Assembly: GCA_014843695.1 (NCBI GenBank)
Contig: CM026401.1
Coordinates: 45,133,175 to 45,197,174 of the forward strand
Reading direction: 5' to 3'
DNA: 64,000 nucleotides
From: Archivesica marissinica
Lineage: Eukaryota; Mollusca; Bivalvia; Venerida; Vesicomyidae
The translations under genes were made by a program, and so were the position numbers. Within the stretch, counting starts at the first letter, position 1. Each line of letters opens with the position of its first letter. Positions 46,746-58,504 of this stretch are shown here, piece by piece. The notes under the pieces were generated by a model. It saw only the letters and a list, made by a program, of their open reading frames with translations. It did no database searches and had not been told where the DNA came from.

Positions 46746-47628
46746 GTCTAAATTAAGGATGGTAACATATCATATTCGAATATATAAAATTTGCAATTTC
46801 ATTGTATTTTTTGTTTTCAAATTTAAAGTTTACTAAGCATAGAATCTAATACATAATAACTGTTTACTATCAATTAATAGTCAAACACAAAGGCACGCTC
46901 AGACTCCGTTCCCTCCGATTGTATTTGACACGAAGAATAGAATAATTACCCTGCTGAGAACATACTGTCTCTGAATGTTTGTCTGCACCACTTCTGTCGC
47001 CAATTTAAAAAACTTGCAGCCCTATAAATATTTGAATCCATGTGCCCCCCCTCCCCCCCAAAGAATTGCACCAAATATTTTCGCCAATGTACAAAATTTA
47101 GCGCCTTTGGCGACCAACAGACCCTGGACATGTTTGATGACACTTCGTCGTTCATTGCCTGGTTGACTCACTTTTCGTCGAGTGCAAGTCATTACGGCCA
47201 CCAATTGGTCAAACCGGCTCCTTTACGATACCAGCTATACCGGATAACTATAACACATTCTGCTACCTATAACATTGTTTACTGTCATCTACCAGGATTC
47301 TCGCCATATCCGTATTTGGCGAACAAATAAAGGAATTGGCGGGGAAATTTTCCAGTTGTCAATATCAGTTATTATCATTATATCCAAAGTTGCTGTCTCC
47401 AGGTTATGTTCTGTTTCACACGTGCCAGCAAATCCCATATCCTTGACATGATGTAATTAGACTACACCCCAATTGATGATCTCGAATATACAAGACAGTA
47501 ATTCTTGGAGCATTATCAGGTCATCAAAGCTTTACATGGTGTAGTGTTTATAAAATATGAGAACACAGGTCTTGTGTGTGACACCTGAGTAATATGAAAT
47601 ACAAGAAACCTTATTTTCATTCGAACAC
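46746..47628. other. Unassigned stretch
   Basis: Short overlapping frames on both strands at 46946-47330; none shows a motif or consistent splice frame. Confidence 0.35.
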
Positions 47629-47925
47629 AGACGGATCTGTAGTCCAGTGGTTAACACGTTGGACTGGTAATCCAGGGATCGCAGGTTCGATCCCCCGTCT
47701 GACCCAAATAAAATTAACCGTCTTTCAGATGGTACTTTAAACCGAGGTCTTGTGTCAGTGCTGTACACTGTGCACGTAAAAGAACCAGAGTAGACTCTGG
47801 AATGGGTCTCTGTCTGTATCATTGCACTATCCTCCAAAAATCTAAAATAACTAATCTCTTGAGGAGGCGAGGCGTCGCTCAGGTGGCCAACCGGTAGCGA
47901 CGATAAATAAAAGGTAAAACACACG
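47629..47925 (+). mobile_element. SINE-1 copy, full length
   Basis: The best-preserved head in the window: acceptor arms cagacgg and ccgtctg pair fully, anticodon stem tgga/tcca around loop CTGGTAA. Contains an extra gaggcgaggc duplication near 47865. Confidence 0.93.
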
Positions 47926-48171
47926 CATTGATTTGAACATGACTGTACAGCATGTTAACTTTACTTTAAAGCTATTTACTGGCTAGCAGTATTAAAACGA
48001 AGGTATCGAGTTTTAAAACAATCCAAGCAAACACCTGTACTGTAAAAAAAAAAGGAAATACATGGATTAAAAGTATATAAGTTGTAACATAAAACGTATT
48101 ATAGTTATATATGTATTTTTATTTATTGTTGGAAGATGACAAAGTTATATTTTATTTTCGCATGAAATGTT
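47926..48171. other. Unassigned stretch
   Basis: No feature recognised. Confidence 0.35.
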
Positions 48172-48378
48172 CATTCTAGGTAAGAATTTTTGGGAGAAGT
48201 GAGAAAGCACGTGATCACTTCCTTAAATAGTGTTCTTTAATATACTTCTGCAAAATAGGGTTAAAATGCACAGTACAACCATTAAATACAACATTTGAAT
48301 AGGAGTTTTTAGGGAGAAGTGGGGCCCCCTGAGGGCGAAGTCAGGGGTCCTTGGGGCGCCTATTTCGCCCTCTAGAAT
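48172..48378. mobile_element. Element D copy (attctag termini)
   Basis: Ends ttcattctagg and ctctagaatgat are inverted. Shares gggagaagtgagaaagc and gcacagtacaaccattaaat with 57450-58080 and 58813-58990. Contains the empty site for the MITE-2 insertion at 57768 (ttctttaatatacttc at 48231-48247). Confidence 0.7.
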
Positions 48379-48475
48379 GATCCTAGCATGAAACTAATGT
48401 CACTCGACAGTCAGTAACTCACCACATATTTGAAATGATTACAGTGCATTCATGATCAAGTCAAGTAATGCTTTA

Positions 48476-48706
48476 GTTTATACAAATTTATTTTAGCTCG
48501 ATTGCGAAACAAGTTATTTCAACTTATATAAATCACTCTCGAGACCTCATTCCTGATGGAATCCATCGCCACGAGGGAGAGAGAAGAGGCAACGTGGAAT
48601 TTAAATGCCTTGCCTAAGGGCACAATCGTAACGGCTCCAGTGGGGCTCGAACTCCGGACCTTTCGCACCTGAAGCGAACGCGCATCCACTGCGCTATCAC
48701 GACTTA
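48476..48706 (-). mobile_element. SINE-2 copy with exact duplication
   Basis: Flanked by aagtaatgcttta (48463-48475 and 48707-48719), a 13-bp target-site duplication that defines both ends of the family. Confidence 0.95.
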
Positions 48707-48719
48707 AAGTAATGCTTTA

Positions 48720-49568
48720 ATACATATATACATTTTGTACCTATTTATAAAAGCCATGTCGACCAATATTTGTACAGAACACATACATTGTACAACACAC
48801 AAACTCTCAAAGAAAGCTTTTATAATCCGCCTTTTAACAAACGAATTACATGATAATAAATTTAATTTGTATTACCTAAAATAATCCTGTATATCAATAA
48901 GAGGGTGAAGTATGAACTATTTGTAGAATATATTTTGTATTCGTGTTCAGTATTCATGAATACCACATTTCCGTGTGTTTGCATGTAATCGGTAATCGTA
49001 ATGTATTCGAGCCCACAATGTTTGTGTATTCATCAATATTTAGTTTAGTTTTTTAGTTTTATCAAATTTAGTTTAGCTTGATTGCGAAACAAGTTCTTTC
49101 AGGGTTGGCAGGTTTTTACAGGTAAAAACTGCCCTGCCGAAAACAGGTTTAAGGCATAGAAAATGCCTTAAACATATTTCATTCGGTATGTCCTATACCT
49201 ACTGTAAGTATAACAGAAGTATAGTTTTTGTAATTCCCTTCTCAATTATTAAGCCTGCTAGAGGTGTGAGATACAGGCATACGGAAGTTTACTTGCCTAT
49301 TATTTCTAGTAGAGGTGTGGTATGCAAGTTGGTTGCAAATAAACTCGATTGCTTTACACCTGTTAGAGGTGTGTTATTGAAGTCTACTAAGGCTGTTCTT
49401 TGCAACTTATATTCGTTTAGATATTTTAATGCACATGTGTGTCTTTCTATCTATTCTATTCTATTATTTTGCAGGATGTCACGAGTGTAATGGCTATATG
49501 TGTATGTAACATCTTGCAATAGAGTGGAAACAATTGCATTGACGTGTACTGGTAGTCCTACTGTAGCA
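48720..49568. other. Upstream region of the plus-strand gene
   Basis: Includes a SINE-2 3' fragment at 49070-49102 (tagcttgattgcgaaacaag). Three spaced copies of tagaggtgtg (49259, 49310, 49363) are seen. No promoter motif could be assigned. Confidence 0.4.
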
Positions 49569-49655
49569 ATGGCGTCCGATTTGGCAGTGCTGAAGGAGAT
49601 ACCGGGATACAAGGCCATTCTGAAATCCGTTCTCAAATCACAGATACAGATGCTA
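49569..49655 (+). CDS. Unrecognised gene, first coding exon
   Basis: ATG in a good context (agcaATGG) opens a 29-codon exon beginning MASDLAVLKEIPGYKAILKS and ending ATGCTA|gtaaga in phase 0. It joins in frame to 50990-51146, which also begins in phase 0. The residues after the start are charged and helical-looking with regular leucines. I do not recognise the family. The gene continues beyond 53063 to the right. Support comes from three exons with compatible phases rather than from homology. Confidence 0.65.
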
Positions 49656-49739
49656 GTAAGAATGATACGTCAATAATTGCAAATATTTAGTCTTATAATT
49701 CCAAAATGTTACCTGTCTGGGTTTCATATTTTAAATATT

Positions 49740-49875
49740 TATTTATCATCGCTACCGGTTACCCATTTGAGCGACGGACAATTTACCCAACGACACCTTT
49801 CCTGGGCAGGCTCCAGCGGTTAACTAGTACTTGATGCACCAACCTCCGTAAGAAACTGCCAACTTTTACATACAA
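49740..49875 (-). mobile_element. SINE-4 subtype with SINE-1 tail
   Basis: Tail atcatcgctaccggttaccc joined to cctttcctgggcaggctcc and ccaacctccgtaagaaactg. Truncated before the head. Confidence 0.85.
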
Positions 49876-49936
49876 GCGTACACATAGTAGGAATTGGATT
49901 AACTTATTGTTGTTGGCTATTTGTTTGTCCCCTGGT

Positions 49937-50190
49937 CCGCCTCCGTGGTAGAGTGGTTAAGGTCGCCGACTTGTATACCACTGATGGTCACAGGTTTGAG
50001 TCCCGCTCAGACCGTGTAGACCTCTTTACATGTAAAGGTTGGCAGTTTCTTGCGGAGGTTGGTGCGCCAAGTACTGTTTAACCGCTGAAGCCTGCTCAGG
50101 AAATGTGTTGTTAAGTAAACTGCCCGACGTCTGTATAGCCCAAAATGGGGCTGATGAAGGCGTAAAACCCAAACAAACAAATATGATAAG
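49937..50190 (+). mobile_element. SINE-4 copy, full length
   Basis: Head gcctccgtggtagagtggtt, B box ggtttgagtcccg, body to cgtaaaacccaaacaaac. Confidence 0.9.
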
Positions 50191-50269
50191 TAAAAAACTT
50201 GTGCATGTATCGTGACGACACTTTTCGGATGAATCGTGATGACACTTGAATGATTTTTTTAAAACTTTG

Positions 50270-50475
50270 TTTATTTTACGATTGCGACAACTTATATTAA
50301 TTACTTTCGTTGGCGCGGATGAAAACGTGTAGGAGGAAACCGGAGTACACGGAGAAAACCCACCTGTCCGATCTGGTGACCACCGTACCATCTCACATAC
50401 TTCCCGGTCCGAGGATCAAACCCTGGTTGCATTGGTGAGAAACGAGCGCGCTAACCACTGCGCTAATCGGACAGC
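50270..50475 (-). mobile_element. SINE-3 copy
   Basis: Full head (gcgctaaccactgcgctaat on the plus strand) and a shortened SINE-2-like half. Confidence 0.9.
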
Positions 50476-50656
50476 TTTGTGGATGAATAGAGGGTTAGTC
50501 CAAGCGGACAGTGGTTTGATTTTGTCATGTGGACAAGGGGTCAGCTCAGATAAATAGTGATTTAAAAGAGAAAAAATTGATTATACATATAATTATATTA
50601 CATGTTACACTGTCGTGATTATGTTGCTTCGGTGACATACAATTATCCTCCGTATA

Positions 50657-50836
50657 CAGTCAAACCTGTGTTAGTGGTCACCTCTATTAAGCAGCCAACC
50701 TGTATTAAGCAGCCAGTTTCCAGATTCCCAATATGTTGATTTATTATACATTTGACCTCTATTAAGCAGCCACCTGTGCTAAGCAGCCACTTTCTGTGAT
50801 TCCCTTGGCTTGCTGCTTAAGACAGGTTTGACTGTA
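50657..50836. mobile_element. MITE-6 copy
   Basis: Inverted ends acagtcaaacctgtgttag and cttaagacaggtttgactgt. Internal direct repeats of ttaagcagcca. The left end recurs at 54092, next to the 22-bp minisatellite. Confidence 0.85.
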
Positions 50837-50989
50837 TTTCAATTATTAACGTGTGCATGGATAGGCATGTGTCCTGGTGTCCGTTGTAAGGCAAGTCTTA
50901 CTGTATTATCAAAGCCTGTGTCCTGGTCTCCTGATGGTGTCCGTTGTAGGCAAGTCTTAATGTATTATCAAAGTGTTGCCATTTTACAG

Positions 50990-51146
50990 ATGGAACAGCT
51001 GTCCGACCAGACGGGTGAAGAATCGATTATACTGACTGCCAGCGTTCATGATGGTTCCCTGTCACATCTGGGCTCCAGCACTGGCAAGGGGTTCCTTGAA
51101 GGTCGAGATGAAATCAAGGCCCAGTTTCTAGGTTACTGTCTCAAAA
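50990..51146 (+). CDS. Unrecognised gene, second coding exon
   Basis: Acceptor ccattttacag, then MEQLSDQTGEESIILTASVH, LSHLGSSTGKGFLEGRDEIK and AQFLGYCLK, ending CTCAAAA|gtaagtg in phase 1. 157 nt. The block from LSHLGS to YCLK looks like a small folded motif but I cannot name it. Just upstream is a ~60-bp direct duplication (gtgtcctggt, gtaggcaagtctta). Confidence 0.7.
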
Positions 51147-51401
51147 GTAAGTGTACTATTTTCTGCAATAATCTTTATTTTTTGTGTACGTTTGTTTATC
51201 GTCACATCCTTGTTTATCAGTGCAAAATTGCCTCCAGAAGTATCTGGGTATACCTGTGACATAAGCAATGACCGATATTAGGAGATATACATACATGTAC
51301 ATGTATATTGTTGTGTTATATTTTGGAGAGTAGCAAAAGCTGCAGAAAATTCCAGAAGCATCACTGTCACTTTGTTTGAATGTGCTCGTATGAAACATCT
51401 T

Positions 51402-51820
51402 AAATGTTTAGACTTTATTTAGTGTACAATTATTGCAAAACAAGCATTTTAACAACTTATATTAAACACTCATTGGTTCGGATGAAAGCGTATATGTGGT
51501 CATTCGTGTGGGAGGTACCCGGAGAAAACCCACCTGTCAGATCTGGCGACCGCGTACCATCTCACATATTTCCCGGTTCGAGGATCAAACCCGGTTTGCG
51601 TTGGTGAGAAGCGATCGCGCTAACCACTGCGCTAATTGGACACAACCATGCCATTGGGAGGAAACCATATTACTCGCCTGTCTACTCTGAAAAACTCACC
51701 TGTCCGATCTGGCAATCACCATAGCGTCTCACATTCTTCCCAGTCCAAGGAACAAACCCGGGTTGCATCTGTGAGAAGCGAGCGTTGTAACCACTACACT
51801 AATCAGGCAGCATTATTTAG
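51402..51820 (-). mobile_element. SINE-3 copy followed by a second headward piece
   Basis: 51402-51645 is a full copy (3' end tttagactttatttagtg). 51690-51815 repeats the body and head (cctgtccgatctggcaatc, ccactacactaatcaggca), either a tandem dimer or a second insertion. Confidence 0.8.
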
Positions 51821-52523
51821 AGGTTATCAAGTTACCTCAGGTCGTTACCTAGGCTGATATGTAACTAGCCACATAATAACGTCTTTATTACTTTGATCTG
51901 CATTTGAACATTTAGTAATAGCAATCATGCTCTCCGTTATCTATCAGGAATAAATCACAATTACTGAATTAGATACACGAAAACGATTGATATATTATCA
52001 CGAAATATATATATATATTCACAGAAATCACATTTTAAGCTTAGCCTCGAAGATCTGCCTACAAATGAAGTAATTTTTCTGAAATAAGTCTAAATGATCT
52101 CTCTTTAAAGATATTAATTTACAAATTTATTATTCAAGTTAACCAGTAACCTGCTAATCACGACTAAAGTCGCTTTTGCAAACAGCATAGAACCAGATTA
52201 GATGGCACAGAACGAGAGTATATATATACATGCTGTAGGAAGTGCTCACCCACATGGTTCGTCGGAGGAGAGAGTATATAGATACATGTAGGAAGTGCTC
52301 ACCCACATGGCGACGGAGGCGAGAGTAAATTAACTCGATCATCAACATCATTGTCGGAAGGTTTAGAGTGACCAATAGATGATGATCTTTGGGCGAGTGT
52401 ATTAATAATCAATCTCACAGTGACCTTGAACAGTAAAACTATAGATGCTGCTGACTTAATAATTGTCAGAATGGTTTTGTTCTACCATCATGAAACCGTT
52501 ATTCATTCTCTGTACACTTTCAG
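51821..52523. other. Intron of the plus-strand gene
   Basis: Contains a ~50-bp direct duplication with gtaggaagtgctcacccaca (52236 and 52288). Otherwise unassigned. Confidence 0.4.
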
Positions 52524-53063
52524 GTCAACACAGGAAAGAGTCTCTGGAGGCCGAGTCCCAGCAGTACAATCGTAGTCGTACCTTGATGCCGCCAGCCAGG
52601 CGCCAGCGACCCCGTATACGTCCATCTCCCTATTCCATCTCTTCGCCAGGAGTAAACACTTCCGCAGCATCACCGCCATCATTCCCACTCGCTTCTCCGC
52701 ACGTATTAACCAGTTTGAACCAAAGCAATAATATAAAACAAGAGACAGTTAATGCTGCCGACAATTTTTTGGACTCTGTAACGGACGACAGGGGTGGTGA
52801 ATTTCCGGGAGCAGATCATTCAGGTCATGTGACACAGACAGCCAATCAAAATGAATCGTTCGATTCTAGTCAGTCATCCAGCCACGACGAACCAGTAGAT
52901 TCTTGTCAGGCTGTGAAAATTGAGGCTGTCGAGCAGGACGACGAGCTTGAGGTCACGGGTGTGGAAATAGGAGATAACTCATTGTCTTCATCGGAAAACT
53001 GGGGACAGGGTTACAGTTCCTCCGGGCAGAATGACGGTAGCCAGGGGGATCAGAATTCATTCA
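52524..53063 (+). CDS. Unrecognised gene, third coding exon (Ser-rich and acidic)
   Basis: 540 nt, acceptor ctttcag, phase 1 at both ends, donor TTCA|gtaagt. Encodes QHRKESLEAESQQYNRSR, a basic Pro-rich patch (PPARRQRPRIRPSPYS), a long Ser/Thr/Asn stretch and an acidic part with VKIEAVEQDDELEVTG. VKIE fits the sumoylation consensus (hydrophobic-K-x-E), and such acidic, sumoylated regions are frequent in nuclear regulators; nuclear function is inference only. Expected to be largely disordered. Downstream exons are not identified within the window. Confidence 0.75.
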
Positions 53064-53359
53064 GTAAGTAGAAAACGTTTTCAGTCCTTGTTTTGAACAA
53101 CTGACAAGTTACAGATTCCAAATCCTGTCTTGTGATTACTCCATTTATTACAACATTTTGAAGACTGTCTTTATTTTTGCTGAATAAAGCATGTAGTAAT
53201 ATTGATTCTTGTATCAGTTTCATGCATGCATGCAATGATCCAGAGATTTGGTTCAAGGTGGGCCAGCGGTCGTGAAATGTCGCCGGACATGTCCGGTAAA
53301 TTTAAGGATCCGGTAAAAATTTGTGTAATTTTTAGTTTTTGAAACAACCAGCGATATAT
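53064..53359. other. Intron of the plus-strand gene
   Basis: No feature recognised. Confidence 0.4.
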
Positions 53360-53582
53360 ATGTTCCATTAATGTCAAACCCCTTGCGGGGACCTAGACAT
53401 ATTTTCCTGGGCAGGCTTAGCCGACCTAAGCGGTTAAAACCGGTACTAAGCAATGTGTGTGTGAGGTGCCTTCAATGACACTACATATGTGGCCTGACCG
53501 AGTATCAAACCTGGCACTGTTACAGACTGTTCGATTCCAAATCCGACGCTCTCCGCTTGACCTCGGACACCACACTGACATA
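53360..53582 (-). mobile_element. SINE-5 copy
   Basis: Full length, closest to 37614-37822; shows a tgttacagac insertion before the B box region. Confidence 0.88.
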
Positions 53583-53649
53583 AAGTAGACAGACAGTAGA
53601 GCGACTGAGCGAGGTTTAAGATTTATTTGGGCATCACTACAAGTGTAGC

Positions 53650-53905
53650 CTCCATGGTCGTGTGGTGTAGGTCGCTGACTTGTATACCACTGTAACCTAT
53701 CATCACTGATGGTCACGGGTTAGAGCCCCGCTCAGGCCGTGTCTCATTTATATGAAAACGTTGGCAGTTTCTTACGGAGGTTGGTGCACCCAAGTACTGG
53801 TATAACCGCTGGAGCCTGCCCAGGAAAGGTGTTGTTAAGTAAACTGCCCGCCGGCGACATAGCCCGAAATGGTGCTGATGCAGGCGTAAAACCCGAAATA
53901 TAATA
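53650..53905 (+). mobile_element. SINE-4 copy, full length
   Basis: Head gcctccatggtcgtgtggtg, B box gggttagagccccg, end cgtaaaacccgaaat. Confidence 0.9.
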
Positions 53906-54114
53906 ACATAAGTATTTAAGTGACACATTGACGATTAGCCCCTGGCTTAGGGCTAGTGGGTTAATTAGAAGACTGCTATGCTGGCTATTGGTGTGACAGG
54001 CACTAGTACTAGTATAGAGTATGATGCAAACTGTAGCTTGGTACGGTTCATGTGTTGCCATATTTCAGTATGTTAGGCTTAATATCCTGCATACAGTCAA
54101 ACCTGTACTGGTCC

Positions 54115-54512
54115 ATAACACAGGATTGGTGTGACCGTAGTTGGGTGGTCGAGAGACCGTAGTTGGGTGGCCGAGAGACCATAGTTGGGTGGCCGAGAGA
54201 CCGTAGTTGGGTGGCCGAGAGACCGTAGTTGGGTGGCCGAGAGACCGTAGTTGGGTGGCCGAGAGACCGTAGTTGGGTGGCCGTGAGACTGTAGTTGGGT
54301 GGCCGAGAGACCGTAGTTGGGTTGTCGAGAGACCGGTAGTTGGGTGGCCGAGAGACCGTAGTTGGGTGGCCGAGAGACTGTAGTTGAGTGGCCGAGAGAC
54401 CGTAGTTGGGTGGCCGTGAGATTGTAGTTGGGTAGCCGAGAGACTGTAGTTGGGTGGCCGAGAGACTGTAGTTGGGTAGCCGAGAGACTGTAGTTGGGTG
54501 GCCGAGAGACCG
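54115..54512. repeat. 22-bp minisatellite (gtagttgggtggccgagaga)
   Basis: About 17 units, starting directly after a MITE-6 end at 54092-54114. It is the reverse complement of the arrays at 59814-59965 and 62690-63375. Confidence 0.93.
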
Positions 54513-54760
54513 TAGTTGTGTTGCTGAGTGGTTAATTTCAATGACTTCAAATCACTGGCCCCTCACAGCTGTAGGTTTGAATCTCCCACTGCAACTCTTG
54601 TATTCTTTTCATGTGAGGAAGCTATCCAGCTGGCTTGGGGAAGATCGGTGGTTCTATCCGGGTACTGCTCGGATGGGCACTCAGTGTCTTCCTAATAGTT
54701 GTAGAGTCCCCAGATCAATGTTGGCGCTACTTTAAGCACCCAAAAACGAATAAACAACGT
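54513..54760 (+). mobile_element. SINE-6 copy
   Basis: gctgagtggttaatttcaat to acccaaaaacgaataaac. Confidence 0.75.
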
Positions 54761-54911
54761 TGCCTATACATGTATGTAGTTCAAGGTGGCCACACATTGG
54801 TGTTTGATTTCAGAACGAGTATTACGTGTATTAGCGAAGTAGAACTTTGTGCGTGCATTACACATCTTGAATTAGGATTTTGTAAGGAACTATTTATGTT
54901 AGCCTCCACGA

Positions 54912-56735
54912 TATATTCATTTAGCAGATCTACCAAATCTGAAGTGTCTACTTTCACATTCAGTGATATATTCATTTAACAGATCTACTAAATCTGAAGT
55001 GCCTACTTTCCCATTCAATGATATATATATTCATTTAGCAGACCTACCAAATCTTAAGTGTCTACTTTCCCATTCAATGATATATTCATTTAGCAGATCT
55101 TACCAAATCTGAAGTGTCTACTTTCCCATTCAGTGATATATTCATTTAGCAGATCTACCAAATCTGAAGTGTCTACTTTCCCATTCAGTGATGTATTCAT
55201 TTAGCAGATCTACCAAATCTGAAGTGTCTACTTTCACATTCAGTGATGTATTCATTTAGCAGATCTACCAAATCTGAAGTGTCTACTTTCACATTCAGTG
55301 ATATATTCATTTAGCAGATCTACCAAATCTGAAGTGTCTACTTTTCCATTTAGTGATATATTCATTTAGCAGATCTACCAAATCTGAAGTGTCTACTTTT
55401 CCATTTAGTGATATATTCATTTAGCAGATCTACCAAATCTGAAGTGTCTACTTTCATATTCAATGATATATTCATTTAGCAGATCTACCAAATATGAAGT
55501 GCCTACTTTCCCATTCAATGATATATATATTCATTTAGCAGACCTACCAAATCTGAAGTGTCTACTTTTCCATTCAGTGATATATTCATTTAGCAGATCT
55601 ACCAAATCTGAAGTGTCTACTTTCATATTCAATGATATATTCATTTAGCAGATCTACCTAATCTAAAGTGTCTACTTTCACATTCAATGATATATCCATT
55701 TAGCAGATCTACCAAATCTGAAGTGTCTACTTTCACATTCAATGATATATTCATTTAGCAGATCTACCAAATATGAAGTGTCTACTTTCCCATTCAGTGA
55801 TATATCCATTTAGCAGATCTACCAAATCTGAAGTGTCTACTTTTCCATTCAGTGATATATTCATTTAGCAGATCTACCAAATCTGAAGTGTCTACTTTTC
55901 CATTTAGTGCTATATTCATTTAGCAGATCTACCAAATATGAAGTGTCTACTTTCCCATTCAGTGATATATCCATTTAGCAGATCTACCAAATCTGAAGTG
56001 TCTACTTTTCCATTTAGTGATATATTCATTTAGCAGATCTACCAAATCTGAAGTGTCTACTTTTCCATTCAGTGATATATTCATTTAGCAGATCTACCAA
56101 ATCTGAAGTGTCTACTTTCATATTCAATGATATATTCATTTAGCAGATCTACCTAATCTAAAGTACCTACTTTCCCTATCAATTTGAGAGCCTTCCAGTG
56201 TTACAGTCTGTATCACTCTACATGTATGCAACCCTATAGAAGAAATTGGTTTAGCAGATCTACCAAATCTGAAGTGTACTTTCCCATTCAATGATATATT
56301 CATTTAGCAGATCTACCAAATCTGAAGTGTCTAGTCTACTTTCCATTCAGTGATATATTCATTTAGCAGATCTACCAAATATGAGGTGTCTACTTTCCCA
56401 TTCAGTGATGTATCCATTTAGCAGATCTACCAAATCTGAAGTGTCTACTTTCACATTCAATGATATATCCATTTAGCAGATCTATCAAATCTGATGTGTC
56501 TACTTTTCCATTTAGTGCTATATTCATTTAGCAGATCTACCAAATCTGAAGTGTCTAGTCTACTTTCCATTCAGTGATATATTCATTTAGCAGATCTACC
56601 AAATATGAAGTGTCTACTTTCCCATTCAGTGATATATCCATTTAGCAGATCTACCAAATCTGAAGTGTCTACTTTCATATTCAATGATATATTCATTTAG
56701 CAGATCTACCTAATCTAAAGTACCTACTTTCCCTT
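54912..56735. repeat. 55-bp array (cagatctaccaaatctgaag)
   Basis: About 31 units of 55-58 bp. A higher-order duplication of ~540 bp is present: the block with caatttgagagccttccagt and tgtatcactctacatg occurs at 56175-56260 and 56720-56805. Each unit contains ttcatttagcag, which is acceptor-like, but no exon could be tied to it. Confidence 0.92.
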
Positions 56736-56853
56736 TCAATTTGAGAGCCTTCCAGTGTTACAGTCTGTATCACTCTACATGTTTGCAACCCTATAGAAGA
56801 AATTGGTGTTCCATTATGAAAAATGAATTCAATGATACAAGAAAAATTAATTG

Positions 56854-57100
56854 ATTAACTCTTTCAACCCCAAGTAACTGACATGGATTGGTGCATGCTA
56901 TTTTTAGAACAATAAATTAATAAGAAAATTACCTTTGGACCAGTTCATTTATCAAAATGGGTAATTTTATCTAAAAATAGTAATAATTATTACTGGCAAA
57001 AAAGTGCAGATCCTGATGAGACGGCTCGTTACGAGCCGGCTCATCTGGATCTACACTTTTCATAAGCCTATTTAGAGGCCTGTGGGGTTGAAAGGGTTAA
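56854..57100 (-). mobile_element. MITE-2 copy
   Basis: TTAA at 56854-56857 and 57097-57100; hairpin agatcctgatgagacggctc / gagccggctcatctggatct at 57008-57053. Confidence 0.88.
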
Positions 57101-57440
57101 AGGCGAGTCTTAAGTTTCAATTCAATTATTGATGTTCATCGTTGTATTAACTCTTAGCACGATATCGGTGAACATACATGTAACAGACAAAATTAATATG
57201 TCCTGCAGTTTCATTAGAATTGTGTCGTAACGACATAAATCTAATGAAATTCCATGAAATATTTCCATTGATTTCATTTGCAAATAAGAAAAACATATTA
57301 ATGAATTGTCTACTACAATTTATTTGAACTATTTGTAGCCTTTATTTTACCCAGCATGCGATAGGGGTGGGCATTGCACTTCAAAACCGTACCGAGGTAT
57401 ATTGCAATACACAAGTTTGTACCACAATACGCACCACGGT
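57101..57440. other. Unassigned stretch
   Basis: No feature recognised. Confidence 0.35.
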
Positions 57441-57449
57441 ATAGTACCA

Positions 57450-58080
57450 GGGATCAGTTTAGTGGGCGAAAGTGTCGCCCTAGGGACCCTGACTTCGCCC
57501 TCTGGGGGCCCACTTCTCCCTAAGAAAATAATATTTTTTGGTTTTTGATTTTCAAACAAAATTTTGTCTAGTAAGATACACTGGCCCATTATAAAGCACT
57601 CCTTCTATTCAAATGTTGTATTTAATGGTTGTACTGTGCATTTTAACGATTTTCAAACAAAATTTTGTCTAGTAAGATACACTGGCCCATTATAAAGCAC
57701 TCCTTCTATTCAAATGTTGTATTTAATGGTTGTACTGTGCATTTTAACCCTATTTTGCAGAAGTATATTAACCCTTTCAACCCCACAGGCCTCTAAATAG
57801 GCTTATGAAAAGTGTAGATCCAGATGAGCCGGCTCGTGACGAGCCGTCTCATCAGGATCTGCACTTTTTTGCCAGTAATAATTATTACTATTTTTAGATA
57901 AAATTACCCATTTTGATAAATGAACTGGTCCAAAGGTAATTTTCTTATTAATTTATTGGTCTGAAAATATCAGGCACCAGTCTATGTCAGTTACTTGGGG
58001 TTGAATGGATTAAAGAACACCATTTAAGGAAGAGATCACGCGCTTTCTCACTTCTCCCAAACATTCTGATCTAGAATGAA
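57450..58080. mobile_element. Element D copy with a 98-bp duplication and a MITE-2 insertion
   Basis: Left end ggatcagtttagtgggcg; right end ctagaatgaaccctg. The stretch from gattttcaaacaaaatttt to gtgcattttaa is present twice in tandem (57550-57647 and 57648-57745). Confidence 0.7.
57768..58013 (+). mobile_element. MITE-2 copy with empty-site proof
   Basis: Element D at 48231-48247 shows the uninterrupted site (reversed: gaagtatattaaagaaca). Here the same sequence is split as gaagtata-TTAA ... TTAA-agaaca, so insertion duplicated TTAA, as piggyBac-type elements do. Confidence 0.9.
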
Positions 58081-58104
58081 CCCTGTAGTACCAATAGTAA
58101 AATA

Positions 58105-58395
58105 GTATTAATCAACAAATATAACAACTAGAGAATACCACCTGGAAAGCTGCAAACCCCACACTGGTATTCAGATAAGACAAAATAGAATATGTCAACA
58201 ATGTAATTCAAATTCAATAGAAACCGAGTACCATTTATTAATGACATGTCAACAATACTCGAATATACATAATAAATATATACCAAATATTCCATGGTCG
58301 AATTTAAGAAAGTTTAATACACTCATGCCTAATAGAAACTACCTATTGTTAAATTATGTAAATTTTTATAGGCATATGCAGAAAGAAATTAATTT
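58105..58395 (+). pseudogene. LINE C-terminal fragment with CxxC zinc-knuckle-like end
   Basis: Frame reads NRICQQCNSNSIETEYHLL, MTCQQYSNIHNKYIP and RKFNTLMPNRNYLLL, the Cys-Cys-His-Cys pattern found at the C-terminus of some LINE polymerases. No polymerase core precedes it. Repeated at 60985-61270 after the gap. Confidence 0.6.
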
Positions 58396-58504
58396 CATTC
58401 ATATTATGTACATGTATGTATTATATTTATTTATTTACAGTTCATTAGCCAAAGGCATGTTCTATGTCGATTTGCTAAATAAAAGTCATTGTTGGTTGTT
58501 GAAA

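Noticed and set aside
46946..47330. Four overlapping frames on both strands
   Set aside because: No motif or splice-consistent frame; overlap in all directions suggests chance.
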